64,000 bases of DNA from Epsilonproteobacteria bacterium tcs-49 (GTDB taxonomy: Bacteria > Campylobacterota > Campylobacteria > Campylobacterales > Sulfurovaceae). Position 1 is the first letter of the stretch. Each line of letters begins with the position of its first letter. The position numbers and the translations under genes were made by a program. Location: the NCBI GenBank assembly GCA_002049495.1, contig LLYS01000003.1, forward strand, positions 124,001 through 188,000. Direction: 5' to 3'. The notes under the pieces are model-generated. The model saw only the letters and a program-made list of their open reading frames with translations. It was not told the origin of the DNA and searched no databases. Below are positions 8,115 through 17,200 of the stretch, piece after piece.

Positions 8115-10388
8115 TCACGTTTTGAAAAAGGTCACCACCGAATCAAGCTGCCGCACCTGCTCCCGGATACCGCTTGAAACCTCATACAGCTGCGTAGAGT
8201 TCCGGTCCGTGATCGCTACCATTTTATTCTGTTTGCCGCTCATCTCCATAACATACTCTATGACGCTTACGACGCTTTTAATGATCATATGGATCTTCTC
8301 CAGCGCTTCACTGGCCCCTGCGGAGGTTGAGGAGATCTCTTCGGTGCGGCTCCGTTCGCTTGCCGCCTGATCGGTCACGTCCGCCGTTTGGGTTTTGATC
8401 TCTTTGGTGATCCCCGAAATCTCCGTAGCGGCTTTGAGGGTGGAATCGGCCAACTTTCTGATCTCGTCGGCTACGACGGCAAAGCTGCGCCCGTGCTGCC
8501 CCGCCCTTGCCGCTTCTATGGCCGCATTAAGCGCAAGCAGGTTGGTTTGATCCGAAACCTCTTCGATCTTGTCCAAAAACCCGTCGATGGAGTTGGTACT
8601 CTCCTGCAGCGTCAGCATCATCGATTCGAGCTCCTGCAGCGATTTTGCCACTCCCTGGATATTTTCGATACTTGAGCTCACCGCTTCGCTTCCGCCAAGC
8701 ACCTCCTCATACATCTGCTTGGAGTTTTGATCCAGTTTCGCCCCCTGAAGATGGGAGTTAAGCTCCTCCATACTCCGCACCATCTCGGCATTGACGTTTT
8801 TGAAAGATTCACTGGAACTGCCCAACTCTTTGCTTGAACCCTCCAGTGCGCCTACCGCTTCTTTGATCTTGCCGAGGGAGGTTCTGAGGTTGCCGTTCAT
8901 CGCCATGATGGCATTGCCCAAAATATCTTTGTCACTTTTGGGGATCACCTCCGCACTCAAATCACCCCGGGAGATCTCTTCGACCACCCTGGCCCGCTGC
9001 TCTATCTCGTCAAGAAGCATATTAAACGCGTGGGCAACCTCTCCGATCTCTTCGCCGATCTGCACCTCCACACGCTTGGAAAGATCGCCTTTTTCCACGA
9101 TCTCGGAGATGGTATCGATGGTACCGACCCAGCCCATCTTGGCACCGTGTTCGACGATATTGAGCCCCAGATGCTCATCCTCTTTGCTGACCCGCAGCAT
9201 CCCGCTTTTTTTAAGGATAAAAAAGATCACCAACCCCCAAAAAAACGCCCAGGCAAAAGCTGCGGCGACACCGAGAAACTGTACCCACAGCTGCGCGCCC
9301 ATGCTTCCCGCGGCCAGCGCCTGTTCGGGGGCGAAAAGCGCCACGGCCATCGTTCCCCACGCCCCGGCAAATCCGTGCACCGCTACCGCCGAGAGGGGGT
9401 CGTCTATTTTGCATTTATACAGCATGACGTAATCGGCCCCGTACATCACCACCGCTGCGATCGCACCGATAGCGATGGCGGAACCGGGCGTCACCGCGTC
9501 ACATCCGGCGGTGATCCCCACAAGCCCGGCGAGGACGCCGTTGAGCCCCTTCTCCACTTGAAACTCCCCGCTAAAAAGATACGCCAGTATAAAAGCGACC
9601 ACGCCGCCCACGGCTCCCGAGAGCAGCGTATTGAGAATAATCAGCGCCACCGTGTCGCTGGCTTCGAGGGTGCTGCCGCCGTTGAAGCCGAACCAGCCAA
9701 ACCAGAGGATAAACACCCCGATCGAAGAGATCGCTACGTTGTGTCCATGCAGTTCCACGGGCTCGCCTTGCTCGTCAAAGCGACCCTCACGGGCTCCCAG
9801 CAATATCGCCCCGGCCAACCCGACCCAAGCCCCGATGGAGTGTACCACCGTCGAACCGGCAAAATCCATAAAGCCCATCTGCGCCAGCCAGCCGCTCCCC
9901 TGGTCGATAAATGCGCCGCCCCAGGCCCAGTGGCCAAACACCGGATAGATCAGCGCCGTGACGGCTACGGAAACGATAATATAGGTAAAAAACTTCATCC
10001 GCTCCGCCACGGCTCCGGAGATAATGGTCGCCGCCGTGCCGGCAAATACCGATTGAAAGGCGAAAAATGCGTAATCAAACGCCCCGTCAAACCCTTCGAG
10101 CATAAACGCGCTGGTACCGAACCAGCCCGAATAGCTCGCTCCAAACATCAGTCCGAACCCCACAACCCAGTATGTGGTGATCGCCAGCATCAGGTCGGAA
10201 ATATTTTTAATAGCGACGTTGATGGAGTTTTTCGCCCGTACGAACCCGGTTTCCAAAGCGGTAAAGCCCGCCTGCATGAAAAACACCAGCCCCATGGCCA
10301 CAAGGATCCAGATCAGATCCAGCGTTTTACCCTCCTCCGACGCAAAAAGCGGCGAGAGGGCCAAGCCTGCCCATAAAACAGATTTCAT
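8115..10388 (-). CDS. Ammonium transporter-chemoreceptor fusion (Amt-HAMP-HAMP-MCP)
   Basis: Single 757-residue ORF joining a full Amt/Rh channel to a chemotaxis signalling module. After a short signal-like N-terminus, residues about 25-400 form the transporter. They include [14 protein letters not shown] and [15 protein letters not shown], which hold the two pore histidines, and the Amt tail motif [16 protein letters not shown]. Two HAMP-like repeats follow ([19 protein letters not shown] and [19 protein letters not shown]). A cytoplasmic MCP domain follows, with the hairpin tip [21 protein letters not shown]. It probably senses ammonium through the pore and signals to CheA/CheW. No glnK lies nearby. 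The frame is intact throughout. Confidence 0.92.
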   Translation of the reverse strand: MKSVLWAGLALSPLFASEEGKTLDLIWILVAMGLVFFMQAGFTALETGFVRAKNSINVAIKNISDLMLAITTYWVVGFGLMFGASYSGWFGTSAFMLEGFDGAFDYAFFAFQSVFAGTAATIISGAVAERMKFFTYIIVSVAVTALIYPVFGHWAWGGAFIDQGSGWLAQMGFMDFAGSTVVHSIGAWVGLAGAILLGAREGRFDEQGEPVELHGHNVAISSIGVFILWFGWFGFNGGSTLEASDTVALIILNTLLSGAVGGVVAFILAYLFSGEFQVEKGLNGVLAGLVGITAGCDAVTPGSAIAIGAIAAVVMYGADYVMLYKCKIDDPLSAVAVHGFAGAWGTMAVALFAPEQALAAGSMGAQLWVQFLGVAAAFAWAFFWGLVIFFILKKSGMLRVSKEDEHLGLNIVEHGAKMGWVGTIDTISEIVEKGDLSKRVEVQIGEEIGEVAHAFNMLLDEIEQRARVVEEISRGDLSAEVIPKSDKDILGNAIMAMNGNLRTSLGKIKEAVGALEGSSKELGSSSESFKNVNAEMVRSMEELNSHLQGAKLDQNSKQMYEEVLGGSEAVSSSIENIQGVAKSLQELESMMLTLQESTNSIDGFLDKIEEVSDQTNLLALNAAIEAARAGQHGRSFAVVADEIRKLADSTLKAATEISGITKEIKTQTADVTDQAASERSRTEEISSTSAGASEALEKIHMIIKSVVSVIEYVMEMSGKQNKMVAITDRNSTQLYEVSSGIREQVRQLDSVVTFFKT

Positions 10389-10567
10389 ATATTGCTCCTC
10401 AAATTTCTATGGGAGGAATTATAGCCCTTCAAAAAAGCGAAGCAAGCGCTCTATGGTATAGTTAGTATACAGATAGGTAGTTTTTTAAAAGTTGGAAGCG
10501 ATAAACATGTAACTATTATGAACACTTTTGGAAAAGTTGTTCATTTTTTATCGCATCGGGGGTATGG

Positions 10568-12167
10568 TCAATAACTCAAACGGTCGCGGCCGCTTTTCTT
10601 GGAGCGGTAGAGCAGCTGATCAAGCCGCTTGAAAAACTGTGTTTTACTCTCTTTGGTCTCCAGCTGCGCCAAGCCCAGACTGATGGTCAACTCTCCCACA
10701 TATTTAAACTCATGGCCGCGCACCAGCTCCAGCAATCTGTCCGCAAGGGTTTTCGCATCCTCTTTGTAGGTGGAGGGCATAATGATCAAAAACTCCTCCC
10801 CGCCGTAGCGCCCCAGGGTATCAACGTCGCGGAGCACCCGCTCGACCAGCCGGGTCAGCTCGGTCAGGACGCTATCGCCCACGTCGTGTCCGTAACGGTC
10901 GTTGATCTTTTTAAAATGATCGATATCGTACATCATCACCGAGAGGGGGAGCTTGTAGCGTTTTGCCCGCCGCACCTCCTGTTCTAAAATCTGCATCACC
11001 GAGTAGCGGTTGTGGATCTTTGTCAGCGCATCGGTCGTCGCCAACTTTTCCAACTCCCCCGTCCGCTGGCGGACCTTGTCTTCGAGCGTTTCGTTGAGCA
11101 CTTCGAGTTTACGGGTTTTATCGGCGATATCGATACGGTATTTTTTGAAGCTGCGCTTGAGCATCCTGGAGATAAAAAAGGAGATCAGCAGCGACAGCAG
11201 TGTGATCAACAGCACCTGTACCAGCAAACTGGTATACTCTTTGGTATAGCTTTCATACATGGCAACCTTTTGTTTATCGATCTCTTTATACAGATCCTCC
11301 ATAAAAAAGCCGCTTCCCACGATCCAGTCGCTGTGGGGCAGGCGGTGGACATAGGTGATCTTCGTCCCGTACTCGCCGGTATCGGGGTGGAGGATCACAT
11401 TCCCGTCCATATCCACCACAAAGACGTAGTTTTTGCCGTGGCGGTCGATCTGGGCGATGGAATCCAGTACGTGGCGGTCGGTTTTCTTCGTCGCCGTATC
11501 CAGATACTCCGCGGAACCGAAATACCAATCGTAATGTCCGAAGGATTTCACAAAGGCCACCTGTTCAAACTGCTTGTCCGGATCGGCCCCGGGTTTGGTA
11601 AAAGTATCCCACAAAACCCCTCTCCCCGGCTTTGACAAATTTCGATCTCTTCTAAAATCACGTAGCGTCCCGTAGCGTCTTGAAAGTTGACGATGGAGCG
11701 TCCCCCCCCTCAAGATGGCGCAGGTACTCCGGTGCCAGGTGAAACACCCCCTCAAAATCCAAAATCCAGATAAAGCTCTCCCCCCCGTTCCACTCCAAGG
11801 AGCGCAGCGTAGTGACGATGATATCTTGGATCTGGGCTTTACTCTTGCTGTCTTTATACTTTTCATAGATCGCCGTTGCGATTTTGTGGGCATCCTTTAC
11901 CCGTGTTTTTACGCGGCTCATCAAATCCTGCTTGATAATCGACTTTTGATACGTAATGAGGTCCACCGCGCTGTGGACCTTGGTGCGAACGGCGATCCTG
12001 CGCTCATTGAGCAGGTTTTTTTTGAGATTCGCCAAATTTCTTTCAAAGTTCTCTTTTTGCAAGGAAACCACTAAAAAAGAGATCAGCAGCACCACCGAGG
12101 GGATAAAGATCAAAGGGCCGAAGGCGATAAGGTGCAACAGGTTGTTTTCATGCAGAAATCTCTTCAC
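10568..12167 (-). pseudogene. Cache-domain diguanylate cyclase, frameshifted (two homopolymer indels)
   Basis: The protein is split between ORFs 11658..12203 and 10568..11893. The first gives an N-terminal membrane anchor and a periplasmic start (SFIWILDFEGVF). The second gives Cache repeats (FVVDMDGNVILHPDTG, SDWIVGSGFF), a second TM segment and a GGDEF domain with active site GRYGGEEF and I-site RDVD. Between them the expected Cache stretch NFQDATGRYVILEEIEI appears only in the third frame. It needs one extra G in the G8 run (C8 at 11702-11709 on plus) and one extra base near 11613-11620. The likely start is GTG 12167 behind GGAGA. If the indels are errors, this is an intact membrane diguanylate cyclase. 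Confidence 0.8.
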
Positions 12168-12258
12168 CGCTTCTCTCCGTTTGAGTTTTTTTGATGGTAG
12201 CAAAACAAAGTCTCAGCGGTGTCTCACGGACCTTTGCCCCGCCGTCTACTCCCGCCCC

Positions 12259-12287
12259 TTGTCAAAAGTGTGATATTCAAGTAAAAT
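12259..12287 (+). promoter_or_regulatory. Sigma70-like promoter for the binding protein/kinase pair
   Basis: TTGTCA, a 17-bp spacer and TAAAAT lie about 68 bp upstream of the binding-protein start. Spacing is optimal and both hexamers are close to consensus. Confidence 0.6.
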
Positions 12288-12354
12288 TAAACCCTTGATG
12301 TGATCGCGCCTATCGCGCATAGTGAACATTACCGTTATTGAACAAGGGGTTATT

Positions 12355-13278
12355 ATGAAAATCGTCTATTACCGTTTGGCACTGTTTGCCGCACTGTTGA
12401 GTGCTCCCTTCCATGCCGGAGCACAGGATATCTATACCGTCGGATTCGCCCAGGATACCATGGGCAACGATTGGCGGGTCGCCCAGGTACGTGAAGTAGA
12501 GGAGGGCTTTAAAGATAAAGAAAACATCCGCTTTTTCTATACCAACGGCAAATCCAACACCGCGATGCAGGTGATGAATATCGAGGATATGATCCGCGCC
12601 AACGTCGATGTGATCATCTCCTCCCCGCGCGATGCGAAGGTGATGACGCCGGTTATCGAAAAAGCTTACGACAAGGGGATTCCGGTGGTTTTACTCTCGC
12701 GGACCATCGAAAGTGACAAATACACCACCTTCATCCACCCCAAAAATACGCTCATCGCCAAACAGGCGGCCGATTTTATCGCCGAAAAGCTCGGCGGCAA
12801 AGGAAAGGTGTTCGTTTTACAGCACACCCCCACATCCACCCCGGGAATACGCCGTACCGAAGGCTTTTTTGAACAGATCAAAAAGTATCCCGGCGTCAAG
12901 GTCGTGGATATGAAGGTGGCTAACTCCCTGCGCAGCGAAGCGATCATCCAAACGGAAAAAGCGATCAAGGAGGGGTTGGAGTTTGACGCCATCTACGCCC
13001 AGAGCGATTCCATGGCGATCGGCGCTATCTTGGCCCTCAAACAAAACGGTATCGACCCTAAAGATATCGTCATTACCGGTATCGACTACATCAGCGAAGC
13101 CAGGGAGTTGATCAAAGCCGGAGAACTTGATGCGTCCTACGTGTACCCTACGGGCGGAAAAGAGGGCGTAGAAGCCACGATGAAGATCCTGGCGGGAAAA
13201 TCGGTGCCCAAAGAGATCATCATCCAATCCACCCAGGTAACGAAAGAGAACGTCGACAGCGTAACACCGATCTTTTAA
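12355..13278 (+). CDS. Periplasmic sugar-type substrate-binding protein (Peripl_BP_4 family)
   Basis: Type I periplasmic binding protein of the RbsB/TorT-like family, 307 aa from the ATG at 12355, which has AAGGGG upstream. The signal peptide ends near GAQDIYTV. Family features include the start strand YTVGFAQDTMGNDWR, the DVIISSPRDA loop, IPVVLLSR, and the hinge AIYAQSDSMAIGAILALKQ. No permease or ATPase gene is adjacent; instead a histidine kinase begins 12 bp downstream. This suggests a sensing role, presenting a ligand to the kinase as TorT does for TorS or LuxP for LuxQ, rather than transport. The ligand is unknown. Confidence 0.85.
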   Translation: MKIVYYRLALFAALLSAPFHAGAQDIYTVGFAQDTMGNDWRVAQVREVEEGFKDKENIRFFYTNGKSNTAMQVMNIEDMIRANVDVIISSPRDAKVMTPVIEKAYDKGIPVVLLSRTIESDKYTTFIHPKNTLIAKQAADFIAEKLGGKGKVFVLQHTPTSTPGIRRTEGFFEQIKKYPGVKVVDMKVANSLRSEAIIQTEKAIKEGLEFDAIYAQSDSMAIGAILALKQNGIDPKDIVITGIDYISEARELIKAGELDASYVYPTGGKEGVEATMKILAGKSVPKEIIIQSTQVTKENVDSVTPIF

Positions 13279-13290
13279 GCCGGGAGTCCT

Positions 13291-15603
13291 ATGCGGTTTT
13301 TCCACACCATCGGCAGTAAACTGACCCTGCTTGTGGGCAGTGCGGTTTTACTGCCGCTGCTTTTGATTTTGTCCGCCTTTCATCTTTATATGAAAGATAC
13401 CTTTTTGCGGCACAGCAAAGAGGTGTTCTTGCAAAGCTTCCACAACATCTCCGCCGGATTCAACAGCATAGAAAACCAGATGAAAAACGATACGTCGGTG
13501 CTTTCGGAAAATGAAAGGCTGCTTTCGACTCTGCGACTGATCAACCTCTATGAAGACAAGCACGATTACAATCCCGAGCTTTTCGATCAACCCAAAAAGG
13601 ATCTTGCGGCGGTATTGGAGCGGTTTTTGCGCCTCTCCGATGCGGACAGGGTCATGGTATACGACAAAAGCGAAACCCTGGTGGCGTTTAGTATCTACAA
13701 GGATGGGAAAGATCACTATATCAAGGGGTTTAGCAGCTTTGACGGCAGTGCGGAGCAGCTGTATGCCAAAACGGGGCAATCCCCCTGGGAAAGGGTTTCC
13801 TCAAAGGAGGTAGACTTGATCGGTATTCACGATCCGCACCGGCAAAGCTACGGCTACAGGGTAAGCGGGGGGACGCTTAGTATCATCTCCCACCACGGCG
13901 TTACCTTCCAAGGCGACCCCATCGGTACGATCGATTTTCAAAAACGCTTCTCCCCCGCGAAGCTGCAAAGTTTCTCCGCGGCGAACAACGTGGCGCTGAG
14001 TTTTTTCAATACGACGCTTGAAGCCGGCGACCCCGCACCGCTGCTGGAGGAAACGGGAGATTTACAAATCCAAAGCGACGACCACTCCTTTTTTGCCACC
14101 GCCATGATCCCCGGAATCGATGCGAACAGCAGGGTAATCCTGCAAGCGACCACCTCCAAAGCCGACCTTTACAAAACCCTGGAGCAAAGCCGCGACGCCC
14201 TTGCCCTGATTACGCTGGCCTCGCTGCTGTTTGCGGTTTTGCTGCTGTTTTACCTCATCCGCCGCTTTGTAAAAAAGCCCTTTCTTACCCTGATGTACAA
14301 TATCGAAAAGATACGCCAAAAGCGCTATGACGCCCTTGAGGCCGTAGAAAGCAAAGATGAGCTGCAGGTGATCTTCCAAGGGCTCAAGGAGCTCTCCGAT
14401 ACCATCGAAGCCAGGGAGCGGAAACTGGAACACAACCAAAAAAAGCTTTCCGACGCCGTAGCGACCCTCTCGGAGGACAAAAAGATCATCCAGGAGCTCA
14501 AGGAGCGGTTGGAACTGGCGATCAAAGGAGCGAACGACGGCTTGTGGGATTGGGACATCGAAGCAAACAGCGTCTACTTCTCTCCGAGGTGGAAAGCGAT
14601 GCTAGGCTACGAGGACGCGGAGATTCCCAACCGATACGAAGAGTGGGAAAAGCGCATCCACCCCCAAGACAGGGGCGCGACATTAGCGGCACTGAATGAT
14701 TACCTTGCCCGCAAAAAGGACCACTACAGCGTCGAATTTCGCATGCGGCACAAAAACGGTGACTGGATATGGATACTCACCCGGGCCCAGGCGATGTTTG
14801 ATGCGCAGGGTCGCCCCAAAAGAATTGTCGGTTTCCACACCGATATTACCCAGAAAAAAGCCTATGAAAACAATCTGGAGAAACTGGTGGCGCAAAAAAC
14901 AAAGGAAAACATCAAACAGACCAAGCTGCTGCAGCAGCAATCCAAACTTGCGGCTATGGGGGAGATGATCGGGGCGATCGCCCACCAGTGGCGGCAACCG
15001 CTCAATGCGATCAGCATCAACATCGAAAACCTTGAAGAGGATTACGAGGAGGGGCTTATCGACCGCCCCTTTATTGAACAGTTCATCCAAAAGAATAAAA
15101 AAACGATCAACTTCATGTCAAAAACCATCGATGATTTCCGCAACTTTTTCCGCATCGAAAAGCGTACGGAGATTTTTAGTATTCAAGACGCCGTTGAAAA
15201 CACCTACTCCCTGCAAAAAGCGCAGTTACAAAACCACTTTATCGACTTCCGTATCACCGGCAGGGACTTTGCCGTCAAGGGATACAAAAGCGAATTTCAG
15301 CAGGTTATGCTCAATCTGATCAATAACGCCAAAGACATTTTGATTGAGCGGCAGATACAAAACCCCTATATCACTATTCAAGAACCCTGTATCGAAATCA
15401 GCGATAACGGCGGGGGCATCGACAAAGAGGTGATAGAGCGCATCTTCGAACCCTACTTCACCACCAAGGAGCAGGGAAAAGGCACGGGGCTGGGGCTGTA
15501 TATGTCTTTGATGATCATCAAAGACAATATGAACGGCTCAATCGAGGTATCCAACGGTGCCGAGGGCGCAGTATTTAGCGTTTGCTTTCCCTCCCGGACC
15601 TAG
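13291..15603 (+). CDS. Cache-PAS sensor histidine kinase
   Basis: Membrane sensor kinase of 770 aa. One TM segment near residues 10-30 and another near 295-320 bracket a Cache-like periplasmic domain of about 260 residues. A juxtamembrane helix follows, then a PAS_3 domain (LWDWDIEANSVYFSPRWKAM to GFHTDITQKK). The HisKA box is MGEMIGAIAHQWRQPLNAIS with the phospho-acceptor His, and the ATPase has N box NNAKDIL and GTGLGLYMS. No response regulator is adjacent, so the partner must be elsewhere. It is cotranscribed with the binding protein and overlaps the convergent gene by 4 bp. Confidence 0.9.
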   Translation: MRFFHTIGSKLTLLVGSAVLLPLLLILSAFHLYMKDTFLRHSKEVFLQSFHNISAGFNSIENQMKNDTSVLSENERLLSTLRLINLYEDKHDYNPELFDQPKKDLAAVLERFLRLSDADRVMVYDKSETLVAFSIYKDGKDHYIKGFSSFDGSAEQLYAKTGQSPWERVSSKEVDLIGIHDPHRQSYGYRVSGGTLSIISHHGVTFQGDPIGTIDFQKRFSPAKLQSFSAANNVALSFFNTTLEAGDPAPLLEETGDLQIQSDDHSFFATAMIPGIDANSRVILQATTSKADLYKTLEQSRDALALITLASLLFAVLLLFYLIRRFVKKPFLTLMYNIEKIRQKRYDALEAVESKDELQVIFQGLKELSDTIEARERKLEHNQKKLSDAVATLSEDKKIIQELKERLELAIKGANDGLWDWDIEANSVYFSPRWKAMLGYEDAEIPNRYEEWEKRIHPQDRGATLAALNDYLARKKDHYSVEFRMRHKNGDWIWILTRAQAMFDAQGRPKRIVGFHTDITQKKAYENNLEKLVAQKTKENIKQTKLLQQQSKLAAMGEMIGAIAHQWRQPLNAISINIENLEEDYEEGLIDRPFIEQFIQKNKKTINFMSKTIDDFRNFFRIEKRTEIFSIQDAVENTYSLQKAQLQNHFIDFRITGRDFAVKGYKSEFQQVMLNLINNAKDILIERQIQNPYITIQEPCIEISDNGGGIDKEVIERIFEPYFTTKEQGKGTGLGLYMSLMIIKDNMNGSIEVSNGAEGAVFSVCFPSRT

Positions 15604-16937
15604 GTAAGCACCACCCGGTTTTTGCCCGAGAACTTCGCTTCATACATCGCTTCATCTGCCCGTTTCAACAGTTCCTGAACCCCCTCCTCCGGACGGTAAC
15701 CGGTTACGCCAAAGCCGCAGGTCACCCCCGAAAGATCTGCCGTAATCTCCAGCGCTTCGATCCGGCTGCGTATATTTTCCGCGGTGATGCGGGCATTTTC
15801 GGCGGAGGTACAGGGCAGCAAAACCACAAACTCCTCTCCGCCCCAGCGCGCGATCAGATCCGAACTCCGCAGGTTTTGTTCCACCGACCGCGCCAAGACG
15901 CGCAACACCTGATCCCCTATCAAATGCCCTTTGGTATCGTTGATATGTTTAAAATCATCCACGTCAAAAAGGATCAAAGAGAAGCTGTCGATTCCGTAGC
16001 GGCGAACCTTGTCCATCTCCGCATGCAGACTCTCCTCAAAACGGCTGCGGTTGGGCAGGTTGGTTAAACTGTCCGTTGCCGCCATCACTTTGTACTTATT
16101 GGCCCGCTCATGCAAAACCCGATTAACTTCGCTTAATTCGTTGGCACTGTCTTTGAGGATATCGGCCCAGCGGGAATATACTTTGGCGATGAGCTCCTCC
16201 TGCGTAATCTGCCCGGCGATAGTACCGCGGCTGTCACGTACGATCAAGCGCTTGAACCGCCGTTCCTGGATAAACTCCAGCGCCTCCGAGATGGGGATAT
16301 CCACCCCCACGCTCTGCACGGGGGTACTCATGTAGGTTTTGACCGGCAGGGTCAAATCCCGCTCCTCTCCGAAAAGCTTTACCACGTCCTTTGTGGTCAA
16401 AATCCCCGTCGCTTCCCCCCGCTCGTCCGTCAGAATCACGCAATCGTCGATCCCCTCATCGATCAGCGAAATAACGGACAGGGTCTTTTCCTCCTGGGAA
16501 GCGTATTTAAGCATCGTTTTGATCATCAAATCGCCGATGGTCCGCTTTTGCAGCAGCATCTTGGGATCGATCGTAGCGATCACGTCGTAGTAGGAGATAT
16601 AGCCTTTGAGGTTGCGCTCTTTATCCACGACACAGAGGCAGTTGCTTCTTTTATCGATCAACTCCATGGAACGCACCACCGAATCCTCTTCACCGATACT
16701 TGCAACCGTATCGTATTTGATTTCGCCGATGGGGGTGGAGAAATCGATATCCTCAAGCTTCATCTTGATCAGGTCGTTTACCTTCAAGATACCGAATCGG
16801 GGGTTGGTTTCAGAACAGATAATCACATCCCTGTGGTTGCTGCTATACATCTTTTTAACGGCCAAGCCTATGCTGTCCGTATCGTTGACGGTGACCACCT
16901 TTTTTGTAGCGATATCCTTGATTTTTGGAAACTCCAT
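15600..16937 (-). CDS. CBS-domain diguanylate cyclase
   Basis: Soluble protein with two CBS pairs in about residues 1-260 (DIATKKVVTVNDTDSIG, GLAVKKMY, VKTYMSTPVQSVGVDIPISEALEFI) followed by a GGDEF domain. The active site is ARWGGEEFVVLLPC, with I-site RSSD five residues upstream, so it should make c-di-GMP under product inhibition. CBS pairs bind adenosyl ligands and may couple cyclase output to energy state. ATG 16937 is preferred; an in-frame GTG lies one codon upstream at 16940, also with AAAGG. There are no TM segments. Confidence 0.9.
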   Translation of the reverse strand: MEFPKIKDIATKKVVTVNDTDSIGLAVKKMYSSNHRDVIICSETNPRFGILKVNDLIKMKLEDIDFSTPIGEIKYDTVASIGEEDSVVRSMELIDKRSNCLCVVDKERNLKGYISYYDVIATIDPKMLLQKRTIGDLMIKTMLKYASQEEKTLSVISLIDEGIDDCVILTDERGEATGILTTKDVVKLFGEERDLTLPVKTYMSTPVQSVGVDIPISEALEFIQERRFKRLIVRDSRGTIAGQITQEELIAKVYSRWADILKDSANELSEVNRVLHERANKYKVMAATDSLTNLPNRSRFEESLHAEMDKVRRYGIDSFSLILFDVDDFKHINDTKGHLIGDQVLRVLARSVEQNLRSSDLIARWGGEEFVVLLPCTSAENARITAENIRSRIEALEITADLSGVTCGFGVTGYRPEEGVQELLKRADEAMYEAKFSGKNRVVLT

Positions 16938-17040
16938 CACGGCTGTACCTTTATCCCTGCACTAAAATTGGCAAAAGTATAACAAAAAAAGTCTTGCGAT
17001 TGTCTCATTTTGTATATATATGAATGTGGGGAAAATCTGC

Positions 17041-17128
17041 TGGCAGAGAGGAAGGGATTCGAACCCTCGATGGCTTGCGCCATACTCGCGTTCCAGGCGA
17101 GCTCCTTCGACCGCTCGGACACCTCTCT
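17041..17128 (-). tRNA. tRNA-Ser (GGA)
   Basis: An 88-nt class II tRNA with encoded CCA. Acceptor AGAGAGG pairs with CCTCTCT, the T arm contains GGTTCGAATCC, there is a long variable arm, and the anticodon loop CTGGAAC reads GGA. Confidence 0.95.
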
Positions 17129-17200
17129 ATAATCGTAGTCGTTTTCTAAGGATGTAATCTTATCACATTTTTATGAATTTCCGCTTAGAGATCGGATTTT

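Noticed and set aside
9030-10376. 448-aa ORF on the plus strand
   Set aside because: Antisense to the Amt-MCP gene, with composition rich in His, Arg, Lys and Gly and no motif.
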